Positions 7,290-16,120 of a stretch of 64,000 bases of DNA are shown here, piece by piece; positions within the stretch are counted from its first letter, which is position 1; each line of letters starts with the position of its first letter. The stretch comes from Candidatus Palauibacter polyketidifaciens (GTDB taxonomy: Bacteria > Gemmatimonadota > Gemmatimonadetes > Palauibacterales > Palauibacteraceae), in contig NZ_CANPVO010000033.1 in assembly GCF_947581785.1 (NCBI RefSeq), positions 1 through 64,000 on the forward strand, read 5' to 3'. Below the pieces are notes generated by a model. The model was not told the DNA's origin. It did no database searches and saw only the letters and a list, made by a program, of their open reading frames with translations. The position numbers and the translations under genes are program-made.

Positions 7290-9004
7290 CCGGCGAACAG
7301 GGCGCGGAACGCACCCGGTCGACTGTCGAGCTCCGCCGGCCGCCCGTCCTGCGCGACCCGCCCGTCGCGGAGCACGACCACGCGCTCCGCCCGCCGCGCG
7401 AGCTCGGGACGGTGCGTGATGAGCACCGTGGTCCGCCCCCGCATCAGCGCCGCATAGCCCTCGAGCACCTGCGCCTCCGAGGCCGGGTCCAGCGCTCCCG
7501 TCGCCTCGTCGAACACGAGCACGGCCGGATCCGCGAGGAAGGCCCGCGCCACGGCCACGCGCTGCCGCTCGCCGGCGGATAGCTGCCGGCCCCGCTCCCC
7601 GACGACCGTCTCAGCCCCCTCCGGAAGCGATGCCATCAACCCATCGAGCGCGGCCGCCGCGAGCGCCCCGGCGACCTCCAGGTCCGTCGCGTCGGGCTTG
7701 GCATAGCGCACGTTCTCGGCGATCGATGCGTGGAAGATGAACGGATCCTGCTCCACCACGGCGACGTTCCGGCGCACGTCGGCCAGCGCGAGCTCCCGCA
7801 GGTCCCGTCCGTCGAGCAGCACCCGCCCGCCGTCCGGGTCGAGCTGGCGCGAGAGCAGATCCGCGACCGTCGACTTCCCGCTCCCGCTCGCCCCAACGAG
7901 CGCGACCACCTGCCCGGCGGCCACCTCCAGCGACACGCCTTCCAGCACCTCGCCTCCCCGCCCGAAGCCGAGCCGCACATCCTCCAGAACCAGCGCCCCG
8001 GAAGCCCGCCCCAGCCGCTCCGCCCCCTCTGCCTCCACGACCTCCAGCGGCGTGTCAAACAGTTCATGGACGCGGACGAGCGACGCCCGCGCGCTCGCCA
8101 GATTCGCGTACAGCCCCATCAGCGCCTGCACGGGGAAGAGGAGCCGCATCTGGTAGGCCATGAACGCGACGAACGTCCCCAGCGTCGTCGCCTCCGTGAT
8201 GACCCGGTAACCCCCGTACAGGAAGACGGCCGCCGTCCCCGTCTGCAGGAGGACCCCCGGCAGGCCTCCCGCCAGGTACGTGTACCGGCGCATCGACAGC
8301 AGGGCCCGCACGAAGCGGTCGTTGTGGCGCCCGAACCGCGCCGCCTCCCGCTCCTGGGCGTTGGACGCCACCACCGTGCGCACGCCCTGCAGCGTCTCGA
8401 TGAGGAAGCTCCCGATGTCCGCGCTCCGCTCCCGCAGTTGCGTCACGCGCCCCTCGAGCCGGTTCCGGTATCTCACCAGCGCCCAGAGGCTCGGCGGCAG
8501 CGCGATGAGCCCCGCCAGGAAGAGCCGAGCATCGAGATAGACGAGCATCCCCACCGTCCCGACGAGGAAGAGCACGTTCCCGAACAGCCCGAGCGCCGCG
8601 TCCGCGGTCACCCGCTGGATCTCGCCGATGTCGCTGTTGATGCGCGAGACGATGTCCCCGAACGGCGTCCGCGCGTAGAACCGCGGCGAAAGCCTCTGCA
8701 GGTGGCGGTAGAGCGCCAGCCGCATGTCGAACAGGATGCCGGCCGACACCCGCGTGTACCGCATCCCGCTCGCGACGTTCGCCCCGAAACCGAGGAGGGT
8801 GATTCCGATGAAGAGGCCGACGATCCTGAGCAGGAGAGGGAAGTCTCCCCCCAGGATCGCATCGTCGATCATCGACTTCGACAGGTAGGGAAGCGCGAGC
8901 CCGAGGGCGGTCCCGGTCGTGGAAAGGAGGACCACGGGAAGCAAAGCCCCCGCGTACGGTCGGACGTAGGCGAGGGCTCGGCGAAGGTGCGGGTCCCGGA
9001 TCAC
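7286..9004 (-). CDS. qhpF: ABC exporter of the quinohemoprotein amine dehydrogenase cluster
   Basis: 572-residue half-transporter with an N-terminal membrane domain of about six helices (residues 15-310) fused to an ATPase domain. The ATPase has Walker A GASGSGKST (about 368-376), signature LSAGERQRVAVARA, Walker B VLVFDEATGALD and the H-loop LITHRPE. In the known system QhpF is needed for translocation of the crosslinked gamma subunit to the periplasm, and the neighbouring protease gene qhpE overlaps it. The start is GTG 9004, 51 bp after the qhpB stop. A generic multidrug or lipid exporter would look similar, so the specific role comes from its position between qhpB and qhpE. Confidence 0.92.
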   Translation of the reverse strand: MIRDPHLRRALAYVRPYAGALLPVVLLSTTGTALGLALPYLSKSMIDDAILGGDFPLLLRIVGLFIGITLLGFGANVASGMRYTRVSAGILFDMRLALYRHLQRLSPRFYARTPFGDIVSRINSDIGEIQRVTADAALGLFGNVLFLVGTVGMLVYLDARLFLAGLIALPPSLWALVRYRNRLEGRVTQLRERSADIGSFLIETLQGVRTVVASNAQEREAARFGRHNDRFVRALLSMRRYTYLAGGLPGVLLQTGTAAVFLYGGYRVITEATTLGTFVAFMAYQMRLLFPVQALMGLYANLASARASLVRVHELFDTPLEVVEAEGAERLGRASGALVLEDVRLGFGRGGEVLEGVSLEVAAGQVVALVGASGSGKSTVADLLSRQLDPDGGRVLLDGRDLRELALADVRRNVAVVEQDPFIFHASIAENVRYAKPDATDLEVAGALAAAALDGLMASLPEGAETVVGERGRQLSAGERQRVAVARAFLADPAVLVFDEATGALDPASEAQVLEGYAALMRGRTTVLITHRPELARRAERVVVLRDGRVAQDGRPAELDSRPGAFRALFAG

Positions 9005-9055
9005 GCGGACCTCACGAACTCGAACGCCGGATCGAAACCGGATCGCGGGCCGGGA

Positions 9056-10156
9056 TCAGCCCGGATCGGGCACCACGACGACGCTCGTCATGTCCGCGTC
9101 CAGCGTCACCGTGCGCAGGAACTCGAACGTCTCCTCGTCGTAGATGTCGATCGTGCTGCCGGCATTGTAGATGTAGAGCTTCGTGCCGTCGGCGCTCGGC
9201 ATCAGCGCCATCCGCGGCCGCCCCGCGAAGGTGACGCGCCCGGCGACCCGCCGGTCCCGAAGATCGAACTTCCACATTTCGTAGTGCCCGATCTCGGACT
9301 TGAGCCCGTATCCCTTCGTCCCGTCCGGAGAGAGCACGAACGACACCCCCTCGTCGGGGCCGATCGGGTGGAACTCCACGTCCTGCCCGGCCAGATCCAC
9401 GGTCGCGATGCCCATGAGACGTCGGTTCTGGAGCGGATCCGTCATGCGGAAGAGGCCCGTGTAGACGCCGCCATCCTCCTGGTACGGGCTCTCGCCGAAC
9501 GGCAGCCGCATCTCGCCCAGCCCCGGCTCCAGCGGCTCCGAGATATCCCAGCGGTCGACCTCCTCGAAGGTCTCCGAGTCGAGCGCGACGAGGTCGTCCG
9601 CGAACATGTACAGGAGGTCGCCGTCGGGGGAGAACCGGAAGTTGGCGAACCGGCGCGGCTCCTCGCCGGGCCAGGGGATAGTGTCGGTCACCTCGTACGT
9701 GCCGAGGTCGAGACGAAGGATGGTCGGCTCGCCGATCTCGTACCGGTCCGCGAGCTTCGTGCGGCTCTGCACGAACATCGCCATCCATTCCTGGTCGGGA
9801 TGGACCTGGAAGGAACGGATCCAGGTGCGCGTCGCGCCTTCGCTCAGCGTGAACTCTCCGATGGACTCCTTGGAGGGGAGCGCAATGATCTCGATCGTCT
9901 CGAAGAACGGATCCATCACGTAGAGCCGCGACCGGTCCTCGGAGACGTCGAGACGAAGGGAGATCGGACGCTTGACCGGGATCCTGTCCACGACTTCCTC
10001 GGTGGCCTCATCCCAGACGAGGACTTCATTGCTGTAGTTGCCCATGTACCAGTGGGCGTTGCGGCCGTTCCCCTGAGCCTCCAGCGCCCGGACCCCGCTC
10101 AGGGCACAGGCGAAGGCGGCGACCGCGGCGAGACCGGCCGCGCGCGTCCGGACCAT
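9056..10156 (-). CDS. qhpB: Quinohemoprotein amine dehydrogenase beta subunit
   Basis: 366 residues. ATG 10156 gives MVRTRAAG followed by a Sec-type signal peptide ending near ALEAQ, so the mature protein is periplasmic. The rest is a seven-bladed, YVTN-like beta propeller with regular blades, for example LSPDGTKGYGLKSEIGHYE and PSADGTKLYIYNAGST. The length and propeller fold fit the roughly 37 kDa beta subunit, which packs against the diheme alpha subunit and the quinone-bearing gamma subunit. It begins 11 bp after the gamma-subunit gene ends; no strong Shine-Dalgarno sequence is seen, so translation may be coupled. Gene order D-C-B matches characterised operons. Confidence 0.92.
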   Translation of the reverse strand: MVRTRAAGLAAVAAFACALSGVRALEAQGNGRNAHWYMGNYSNEVLVWDEATEEVVDRIPVKRPISLRLDVSEDRSRLYVMDPFFETIEIIALPSKESIGEFTLSEGATRTWIRSFQVHPDQEWMAMFVQSRTKLADRYEIGEPTILRLDLGTYEVTDTIPWPGEEPRRFANFRFSPDGDLLYMFADDLVALDSETFEEVDRWDISEPLEPGLGEMRLPFGESPYQEDGGVYTGLFRMTDPLQNRRLMGIATVDLAGQDVEFHPIGPDEGVSFVLSPDGTKGYGLKSEIGHYEMWKFDLRDRRVAGRVTFAGRPRMALMPSADGTKLYIYNAGSTIDIYDEETFEFLRTVTLDADMTSVVVVPDPG

Positions 10157-10167
10157 CCGCGGGAGGC

Positions 10168-10500
10168 TCACGGGAAGACGAGGTCCAGCTTCCGCCAGTC
10201 CTTCTGCGCCGACGCGCACTGCGACGTCCAGTCCGGCGAGTGGTTGAGCTGGTCGGGCACGTGCGCCGGCCAGAAGCAGGCGAGGTGGCAGTCGAACAGG
10301 TCCCGCTCCACCGGCTGGCACAGCCCGGCCGTGCCGCCGGTCGAATCGACCTCCCAGCCGGGCGAGAAGACGAGCGAGCACCCGAGTGGGATGTGAGGCC
10401 CCTCCGGCCGGCTCTCGAGCCCCACGACGTCCAGCTCATCGCGGGCCACCTGAGCCTCGATGCGGCCTGCCTTCTGGTTGATCGGCTTCAAGTGTTTCAC
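10168..10500 (-). CDS. qhpC: Quinohemoprotein amine dehydrogenase gamma-subunit precursor (CTQ-bearing)
   Basis: 110-residue precursor starting at GTG 10500, with an N-terminal leader (about 30-36 residues) followed by the crosslinked core. All residues that form the peptide's covalent bonds in the crystallised enzymes are present at identical spacing: Cys41-Glu50, Cys61-Asp67 and Cys75-Asp83 for the cysteine-to-acid thioethers, and Cys71-Trp77 for cysteine tryptophylquinone. Conserved stretches are PGWEVDSTGG, LCQPVERDLFDC, CFWPAHVPD and the C-terminal KDWRKLDLVFP. The residue before the quinone tryptophan is Phe76, where I recall a tryptophan in Paracoccus, and there is one extra cysteine (Cys95). 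The leader is not a Sec signal, consistent with modification in the cytoplasm before export through QhpF. Confidence 0.95.
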   Translation of the reverse strand: MKHLKPINQKAGRIEAQVARDELDVVGLESRPEGPHIPLGCSLVFSPGWEVDSTGGTAGLCQPVERDLFDCHLACFWPAHVPDQLNHSPDWTSQCASAQKDWRKLDLVFP

Positions 10501-10549
10501 GTCTTCCCCCCTCGCATGCGAAGGTCGGCCGGGCCCGCGCCCGGCCGCG

Positions 10550-11989
10550 TCAATGGTCGAAGCGGGCCAGGTACTCCGGGTTCCGCTCCGACAACTCTCC
10601 GTAGATCTCCAGACACGTGTGCGTCCACGTCCGGACCCAGTTGCAGAAGTGCAGGTTGGGCGCGGTCGTCTCGCCGTGTCTCGTGTGCGCTTCGTGATAG
10701 CAGCCGCCCGAGCAGATGGGCCGGGCCCAGCACGTATGGCAGTCCGTCTTGTTCTTGATGTGGTGATCCTCGAGGAAATCCTTCTGCCGCTCCCGGTCGA
10801 TCCCCTCGGCGACAGTCCCGAAGCTGTGGTCGTTCGAGTAGGCGAAGCGGTGGCAGAGCGAGACGTCGCCCCCCGTCGTCACGCCCATCAGCCCGAGCCC
10901 GGCCCCGCACGGATATGCCTTGCTCACGCCCTTGTGGATCTCCTCCAGCGTGTCCTTCACGTTCGAGAAGCCGTGGTGCCGGTTCTCCACCGCGTGGTCC
11001 AGCCAGTCGCGCGCCAACTCCCCGAACTGGCGCAGCATGCGGTCGTATCCCTCGTCCTCGATCTCGTAGTCACGCCCGGAGGATGTCGTGACCGGGGCGA
11101 AGCCCACCTCCCAGAACCCCATCTCCTCCGTCAGGTGCTCGTAGATCCGGTGGATGTCGAGGTTTTCCCGGGTGAGCGTCACGCGCGCCCCGATCGGGCG
11201 GGACTTGTGACGCTTGAGGAGCTCCTTGATCCGGGGCTTGACGGTCTCGTAGGAGCCCTTGCCGCTGTGGAAGACCCGCATGCGGTCCTGCATCTCCTTC
11301 GGGCCGTCGATGGAGACGGTCACGCCGATCTCGTTGTCCGCCAGCCACTCGATGATGTCGGGGCGGAGGAGCGTCGCGTTCGTCGTGAGGCTGAACTCGA
11401 GCCGCTTCCCCTCCTCCTCGGCGCGGCGGCGGGCGTAGGCCACCGTGTCCTGGAGGACGGGGAAGTTGAGCAGCGTCTCTCCTCCGAAGAAGGTGAGGTG
11501 CGCGACTTCGAGCGGTCCCGACTCCTTGAGGAGAAACTCCACGCTCTCTCGCGCGGTCTCGTCCCCCATGAACTTCGGGTCGTCCGTGCAGGTCGTGTCG
11601 ACGATTTTGTCTTCGCCGTACTCGTAGCAGTAGGTGCACGCGAGATTGCACTTGTTCGTGACGTTGAGGACCATCGTCGTGAGCGGGAAGCCGTCGGGCG
11701 GCAGATCGTTCACGACCTGTTCGCCGGTAGCCCCCGCCTCCCCGATGGCGCGGATCTGCTGGAGTTCCAGCAACCCGTCGTGTACGCGGTCGACGGAGTA
11801 CCGGTCCGAGAGCGAGTTCACGACTTCCCCCGGCGCGCGGGGACCGTAGCTGAGCAGATCGAGGATCGCGGAGGATGCCGCGTCGATCCGGAAGATGCCG
11901 GCCGAGGGGACGAGATAGAGAAACCGCTCGCCCGCCGCCTCGAAGGCGTGGAACTCGCGCAGCGCCAGTTGGCCGACGGGTTTGATCAT
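10550..11989 (-). CDS. qhpD: Radical SAM/SPASM peptide-crosslinking enzyme
   Basis: 479 residues. The radical SAM cluster motif is Cys114-x3-Cys118-x2-Cys121 (CNLACTYCYEYG), preceded by a domain of about 95 residues likely to hold the substrate peptide, and followed by GGETLLNF and SLTTNATLL. The C-terminal SPASM-type region carries further cysteines (YPCGAG, SLCHRF, DCHTCWARPICSGGCYHE, HFCNW) for auxiliary Fe-S clusters. The enzyme forms the three Cys-to-Asp/Glu thioether bonds in QhpC. ATG 11989 overlaps the qhpA stop (ATGA), and qhpC starts 50 bp beyond its stop. Family and role are clear from motifs plus the adjacent matching substrate. Confidence 0.95.
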   Translation of the reverse strand: MIKPVGQLALREFHAFEAAGERFLYLVPSAGIFRIDAASSAILDLLSYGPRAPGEVVNSLSDRYSVDRVHDGLLELQQIRAIGEAGATGEQVVNDLPPDGFPLTTMVLNVTNKCNLACTYCYEYGEDKIVDTTCTDDPKFMGDETARESVEFLLKESGPLEVAHLTFFGGETLLNFPVLQDTVAYARRRAEEEGKRLEFSLTTNATLLRPDIIEWLADNEIGVTVSIDGPKEMQDRMRVFHSGKGSYETVKPRIKELLKRHKSRPIGARVTLTRENLDIHRIYEHLTEEMGFWEVGFAPVTTSSGRDYEIEDEGYDRMLRQFGELARDWLDHAVENRHHGFSNVKDTLEEIHKGVSKAYPCGAGLGLMGVTTGGDVSLCHRFAYSNDHSFGTVAEGIDRERQKDFLEDHHIKNKTDCHTCWARPICSGGCYHEAHTRHGETTAPNLHFCNWVRTWTHTCLEIYGELSERNPEYLARFDH

Positions 11990-13761
11990 GGCACCAGCCT
12001 CCCTGCCGGAACGCCCTGCCACGGGTCGAACTTGAGATAGAGCGGCACCGTGACGATGAGGTGGGCGCGGGCGCGGAGGGCGCCGCCGCCGTCCGCCGCC
12101 GCGTCGGAACCCGCGTAGGTCGCGACGACCCACACGTCGCCGATGTTGTTCCGGTTGCCCTTGCGGCTCTCGTTCGGACCGTCGATGGCCGGAGTGAAGA
12201 CGCCGTCGGATCCCAGCGCGCCCACGTACTGGATGTCGTCGTCGTCAAAGGTGGCCGTGTACTCCTCCATGCTCCAGGTCACGGGCACGCGCCCGAGCCG
12301 GATGTCGTCGTCCGTATTCGGCTCGCCGTCGGGGCCGTCGTCCCACCCGATCGCGTCGTACGGCTGATAGCCCTTCGGGAAGGCCCCGCCGCCGATCCGC
12401 GCCATGCCGGCGCGCGGCGTCACCTGGAGGCGGTCCACGCCGTCGTGGACCTGAATCGCGCCGGCCAGGCTCACGCCGCCCACGAAGAGGTCGCGCCCGC
12501 CGACCGCCGCATCGTCATCGACCGAGAGGCGAAGCGTGACCTGGCTCCCATCTCCGCCCGTCGCGGACTCGACCCGGACACCCGGCCCGAAATCGAAGTC
12601 CATCGCGTCGGGATTCGCCGGGAGGTTCAGACCGTGGACCCGGAGTTCGGCGGACGAAGCGCCGGTGCGGATCGCGCGCGGGTGCACACCCGATACGACG
12701 GGGCCGCCGCCCGCGCGGGTTAGCGTCACGTCGGGGCCGAACTCATCGTACGCGCCCGTGAACCAGCGGCCGGTCATCTCCTGCCATCCGCGGTCCACCG
12801 TCATGACTTCCCGCAACTCGTCCGCACCGCCGGGATTCGACCGGCCCCGCCACTGATAGCCCGTATAGACGATCGCCTGTCCGCTGCGACTCGCCTCCTG
12901 CCCCGACTCCGCGTATGTGTACGTCGCGCGGGAGCGGAACTCATCGGGTCCGTCGCCGGCGGAGATCTCCACCGTGCCGAAGATCTGTCCCTTCCCCGGC
13001 TCGAAGCCCGCCAGCGCCCAGGTGCCGGCGAGGCGCGGCGTGCGCATGGACGCCGACCAGGCGGACCATTCGGGCGTCTCGAGGGGAAAGGCCTCCGAGA
13101 GGTGGTCGATCGCCTCGTCCACCGGCTGAGGTCCGTCGCCGCCGTCCTGGAAGCCCTGGAAGTCGACGAGCGGGTAGAGGCCGCGGTGCGTCGCCATGAG
13201 AAGTTCCCACTCCTCGCGCGTGCGCCGCTGGGTGATGACGCGGCCCATGCTGTGGCACTGGATGCAGGTGTTCTCGACGTCGCGGTCTGCCTCGTAGACG
13301 TGTTCGATGAGGCGGCGCTCGACCTCGAAGCGGCCGGGCTCGAGTTCCCCCGGAGCGAGACCCTGCCGGTTGGAGAGGTAGCGCACGACCTCGCGCGCCT
13401 CGTCGGGGCCGAGGGAGACATCGTTGAGCGCCACCATCCGGCGGACCGATGTCTGCCACCCCTCCGGTGTCTTCCGCTCGTAGGAGATCCGCGTCATCCG
13501 CCCTTCGTCATCGCGTTCGTGACAGCGCTGACAGCGACGGATGATGATCTCGTGCTCGATCGGATAGCCCTCGTCGTCGGCCTGCGCCGGGACTCCCGCG
13601 GTGCCGGGGAGCTGAGCCGAAGCGAGGTCGACGGGCGAGGTCGCGGGCATGCCCGCGACCGGAGGCAGCGCGCCTGCGCCGAGGAAAACCAGCGCACCGA
13701 CGGCCATTCCGGCCGCCGGCCGTCGGTCAAGTGCCCGTCGCGTAGTCGCTTCGCGTCTCAT
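11986..13761 (-). CDS. qhpA: Quinohemoprotein amine dehydrogenase alpha subunit (diheme)
   Basis: 591 residues from ATG 13761 (GGAGG six bases upstream), with a long N-terminal export signal. Two c-type heme motifs, CQRCH (77-81) and CIQCH (166-170), lie in the N-terminal electron-transfer domain. Downstream are beta-sandwich domains, including an IPT-like segment (VSGVHPRAIRTGASSAELRVHG), as known for the roughly 60 kDa alpha subunit. In the assembled periplasmic enzyme the hemes take electrons from the tryptophylquinone after primary amines are oxidised to aldehyde and ammonia. Some 99 bp separate it from qhpG upstream; it overlaps qhpD by four bases. A c-type cytochrome maturation system must exist elsewhere in the genome. 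Confidence 0.94.
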   Translation of the reverse strand: MRREATTRRALDRRPAAGMAVGALVFLGAGALPPVAGMPATSPVDLASAQLPGTAGVPAQADDEGYPIEHEIIIRRCQRCHERDDEGRMTRISYERKTPEGWQTSVRRMVALNDVSLGPDEAREVVRYLSNRQGLAPGELEPGRFEVERRLIEHVYEADRDVENTCIQCHSMGRVITQRRTREEWELLMATHRGLYPLVDFQGFQDGGDGPQPVDEAIDHLSEAFPLETPEWSAWSASMRTPRLAGTWALAGFEPGKGQIFGTVEISAGDGPDEFRSRATYTYAESGQEASRSGQAIVYTGYQWRGRSNPGGADELREVMTVDRGWQEMTGRWFTGAYDEFGPDVTLTRAGGGPVVSGVHPRAIRTGASSAELRVHGLNLPANPDAMDFDFGPGVRVESATGGDGSQVTLRLSVDDDAAVGGRDLFVGGVSLAGAIQVHDGVDRLQVTPRAGMARIGGGAFPKGYQPYDAIGWDDGPDGEPNTDDDIRLGRVPVTWSMEEYTATFDDDDIQYVGALGSDGVFTPAIDGPNESRKGNRNNIGDVWVVATYAGSDAAADGGGALRARAHLIVTVPLYLKFDPWQGVPAGRLVP

Positions 13762-13860
13762 CCAGCCTCCGTTTCGAACCGGTGAATTGTGCGCCAATCG
13801 GTGCGGCCGCGCCACCCCGAACGGGGCATTCTCCACGCCTTGGGGCCGCCCGCCCGCCCG

Positions 13861-15411
13861 TCACGGGTCGGCCAGCTGGAGGAAGCCGGCGCCCACGGCG
13901 AAGGAGAGAGCGGCCAGAAAGTCCGGGAGCGGCACCGCCGTCCCTCGCCGGTTGTACGTCTCGAACAGGTCGGGAACCTGATCAGAGTCCGGCGCGACCT
14001 CCACGAGCCGGCGGAGGTCGACGTTGCGTACGTAGCGCGCGCCGTCCGGGAGTCGATCGGAGATGAGGTGGGTCTCGAGGGCGATCCGGTCGTCGACGAC
14101 GGCGGGGCGGGGCACGCTCGAGAGCCCCGACGCCGGGCGGAGACGCACGGCCGGCAGCGAGCGGATCGTCTCCCACGCGGTCCGCACCTCGGGGCGCGCG
14201 AGGAAGGCGTCGACCCGGCGTTCCGCAAGCGAGCGGTCTCCGGGTTCCGACACCGCGGGCGCTCCGGGTGCCGAAGCGGGCCCCGGGATGTCCGCGCCCG
14301 CTTCCCGGGCCGCGGCCAGGCGAACCTCCCAGAAGGCGTGGTCGTTCGCGGCGGCGGCCTGCTCGAAGAAGGGGACGGACAACGCCCGGTAGGTGCGGTA
14401 CACCTCGCGTTCCCGGTCGTCGTACAGCTCGCAGGCGGGTCGGGCCATGGCGTCGTCCTCGAGCCCCGTATGCGTCACGATCGCGGCGAGCCAGGCGGAG
14501 GCGAGCGCCTTCTTGACGCCGTACGAGGAGAGGGGGTCGATGAAGGAGCCGGCGTCGCCGACGAGGAGCAGGCCCGGCCGGCCGTGCGAGGTCGCGCCGT
14601 AGAGCGACGCGGGACATGCCCGCACGGGCCCGTCCAGCCGGCCTCCTTCGAGGCGCCGACCGAGCCGCGCCGCCTTGGCGAGTTCGGCGCGCCACATGCC
14701 GCCGAGGCCCTTCTCGCGCGCCAGGTGCGTGCGGCGCGGGTCGACCATCGCCGTGACGCAGCGGGTACGCGGGGATGTGGGCACCGACCAGGCCCACCCG
14801 TCGTGGTAGCTCTCGATGAGCGTACAGCCGGGGTCCGGCGGAGCGTGCCCGCGGTCCGCGGTCCAGCGGCCGACGAGCGCGAGCGTGGCGATCCCGCGTT
14901 CGCGCGCGCGCAGCCCGCGCCGGGCGAGCACCCCGGCCCGTCCGGAGGCGTCGAGCACCCAGCGGCCCCGGTAGCGCGCGGCCGAAGTGGCCACGCGCCA
15001 GCCATTGGGCTCCTCGGCCGTCTCGATGACCGGTCCGTCCGTCACGAGGCGCACGTCCGCCTCGCGGGCCACTCCGCGGAAGACGGCTTCGAGCGCCGCG
15101 CGCTCCGCATGGAATCCATGCTCGCGCTCTCCGAACCGTTCTTCACGGCGGGGCATCCCGGCCCACCACACGGTGTTGCCTTCGTTCGGCACGAGGCCCG
15201 CCGCGTCCAGAGCGTCCAGCGCTCCCACGCGTTCGAGGAGCTTCCGCGCCGAGCCAGGGATCGACTCGGCGAGCCATTTCGCCGGCGGGGCCGGCCGCGT
15301 GATCAACGCGACATCATGCCCGCGCCGCGCCAGCGACGCCGCGGCGGCGCAGCCGGCCGGCCCCCCGCCGACGATCAGGACATCGTAGACGTGTCGGTCC
15401 GGCCGGCTCAG
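13861..15411 (-). CDS. qhpG: Flavin-dependent tryptophan monooxygenase for CTQ formation
   Basis: 516 residues with a Rossmann FAD motif at the N-terminus (DVLIVGGGPAGCAAAASLARRG), a WWAG segment, and the second FAD motif GLLLVGDAGSFIDPLSSYG, resembling flavin-dependent halogenases and hydroxylases. In the known pathway QhpG dihydroxylates the gamma-subunit tryptophan that becomes the quinone. No ATG, GTG or TTG is available near the FAD motif. A CTG at 15411 fits: it lies ten codons before the first conserved strand and overlaps the upstream stop as CTGA. The longer open frame reaching 15630 overlaps the upstream gene extensively and is not credible as coding. Here qhpG precedes qhpA, whereas in Paracoccus-type operons it follows the ABC and protease genes. 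Confidence 0.9.
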   Translation of the reverse strand: MSRPDRHVYDVLIVGGGPAGCAAAASLARRGHDVALITRPAPPAKWLAESIPGSARKLLERVGALDALDAAGLVPNEGNTVWWAGMPRREERFGEREHGFHAERAALEAVFRGVAREADVRLVTDGPVIETAEEPNGWRVATSAARYRGRWVLDASGRAGVLARRGLRARERGIATLALVGRWTADRGHAPPDPGCTLIESYHDGWAWSVPTSPRTRCVTAMVDPRRTHLAREKGLGGMWRAELAKAARLGRRLEGGRLDGPVRACPASLYGATSHGRPGLLLVGDAGSFIDPLSSYGVKKALASAWLAAIVTHTGLEDDAMARPACELYDDREREVYRTYRALSVPFFEQAAAANDHAFWEVRLAAAREAGADIPGPASAPGAPAVSEPGDRSLAERRVDAFLARPEVRTAWETIRSLPAVRLRPASGLSSVPRPAVVDDRIALETHLISDRLPDGARYVRNVDLRRLVEVAPDSDQVPDLFETYNRRGTAVPLPDFLAALSFAVGAGFLQLADP

Positions 15412-16088
15412 TTCGCCCGCTGGCGCAGCGCGAACGCGCCCGCGCCGCCCGGTCCGTTCGTCGCGAAGCAGTAGAAACGCCCGTCGCCGCCCGTCCCGCG
15501 CAGGTCCTCGAGGCTGCAGCCCCGGGACCCGTGCGCCTCGTTCCACGAGGTCGGGTTCTGTCCGCCACCCGTGCGGTCGTGGTGCCCGACAAGCGCGCTG
15601 CCCTCGGCGCTCGACGTCCAGTTGCCGCACGTCGTGTCCCCGTCCGCGTCCGACGCCGTTCCGCTCATCAGCGACCCGGTGAGGATGTCGTGCTGGTTCG
15701 GCTGGTCGCCCCGGCCGTTCACCTCATCGCCATTCTCCGTAAGGATCGTGGCCTTCGTGAGGTTCGGGCCGTTGCTGTGCAGGTGCTCGACATCCCGGGC
15801 GATCATCGTCCCCGCGTGGTTGTACCACGGCCCCTCTCCGATCCGGTCGCGCGCGTTCACGCCGCCCGCGCCCGTCGTGCTCAGGTAAGCCCGCCACGTG
15901 CGGTCGGGCAGCCCCGCCGCCTCGGCCAGCGTCGCGCAGTACGCGTCCGCGCCCTCGATACCGCCGAGATCCGCACCGCCCCCCGGATTCGAACTGGTGA
16001 TGAAGAAGCTGATGTTCTCGTCCTGCGCCGCCGCCCCGCTCACGCCGAACGCGAACAGGACCGCCATGAAGCCAATCGTGCGTCTCAT
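15408..16088 (-). CDS. Secreted lectin/endostatin-like protein coupled to qhpG
   Basis: 226 residues with a signal peptide (MRRTIGFMAVLFAFGVSGAAAQ). The mature part reads FFITSSNPGGGADLGGIEGADAYC, then TWRAYLST, ARDRIGEGPWYN, LTGSLMSGT, TTCGNWTSS, GHHDR and GRFYCFA. This pattern belongs to secreted proteins often labelled lectin, with an endostatin/C-type-lectin-like fold; biochemical function is generally unknown. Four cysteines suggest disulfides and thus an extracytoplasmic location. Its stop overlaps the CTG start of qhpG (CTGA), so it is translated together with the amine dehydrogenase maturation genes. It is not part of the qhp operons I know, so the link is either a local fusion of operons or a real accessory. 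Confidence 0.75.
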   Translation of the reverse strand: MRRTIGFMAVLFAFGVSGAAAQDENISFFITSSNPGGGADLGGIEGADAYCATLAEAAGLPDRTWRAYLSTTGAGGVNARDRIGEGPWYNHAGTMIARDVEHLHSNGPNLTKATILTENGDEVNGRGDQPNQHDILTGSLMSGTASDADGDTTCGNWTSSAEGSALVGHHDRTGGGQNPTSWNEAHGSRGCSLEDLRGTGGDGRFYCFATNGPGGAGAFALRQRAN

Positions 16089-16120
16089 CTCCGACTCCCG
16101 TGCTGGTTGTGCGAAATCTG

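Noticed and set aside
7730-10396. Very long open frame (888 codons) on the plus strand opposite qhpF and qhpB
   Set aside because: Its product is rich in Arg, His and Pro with no domain, and it lies antisense to genes with clear motifs; such frames are a by-product of high GC.
6537-15411. Possible novel peptide-natural-product cluster (radical SAM, protease, ABC exporter, small Cys-rich precursor)
   Set aside because: The small peptide matches the amine dehydrogenase gamma subunit at every crosslink residue, and the diheme and propeller subunits are adjacent, so it is the known qhp system.
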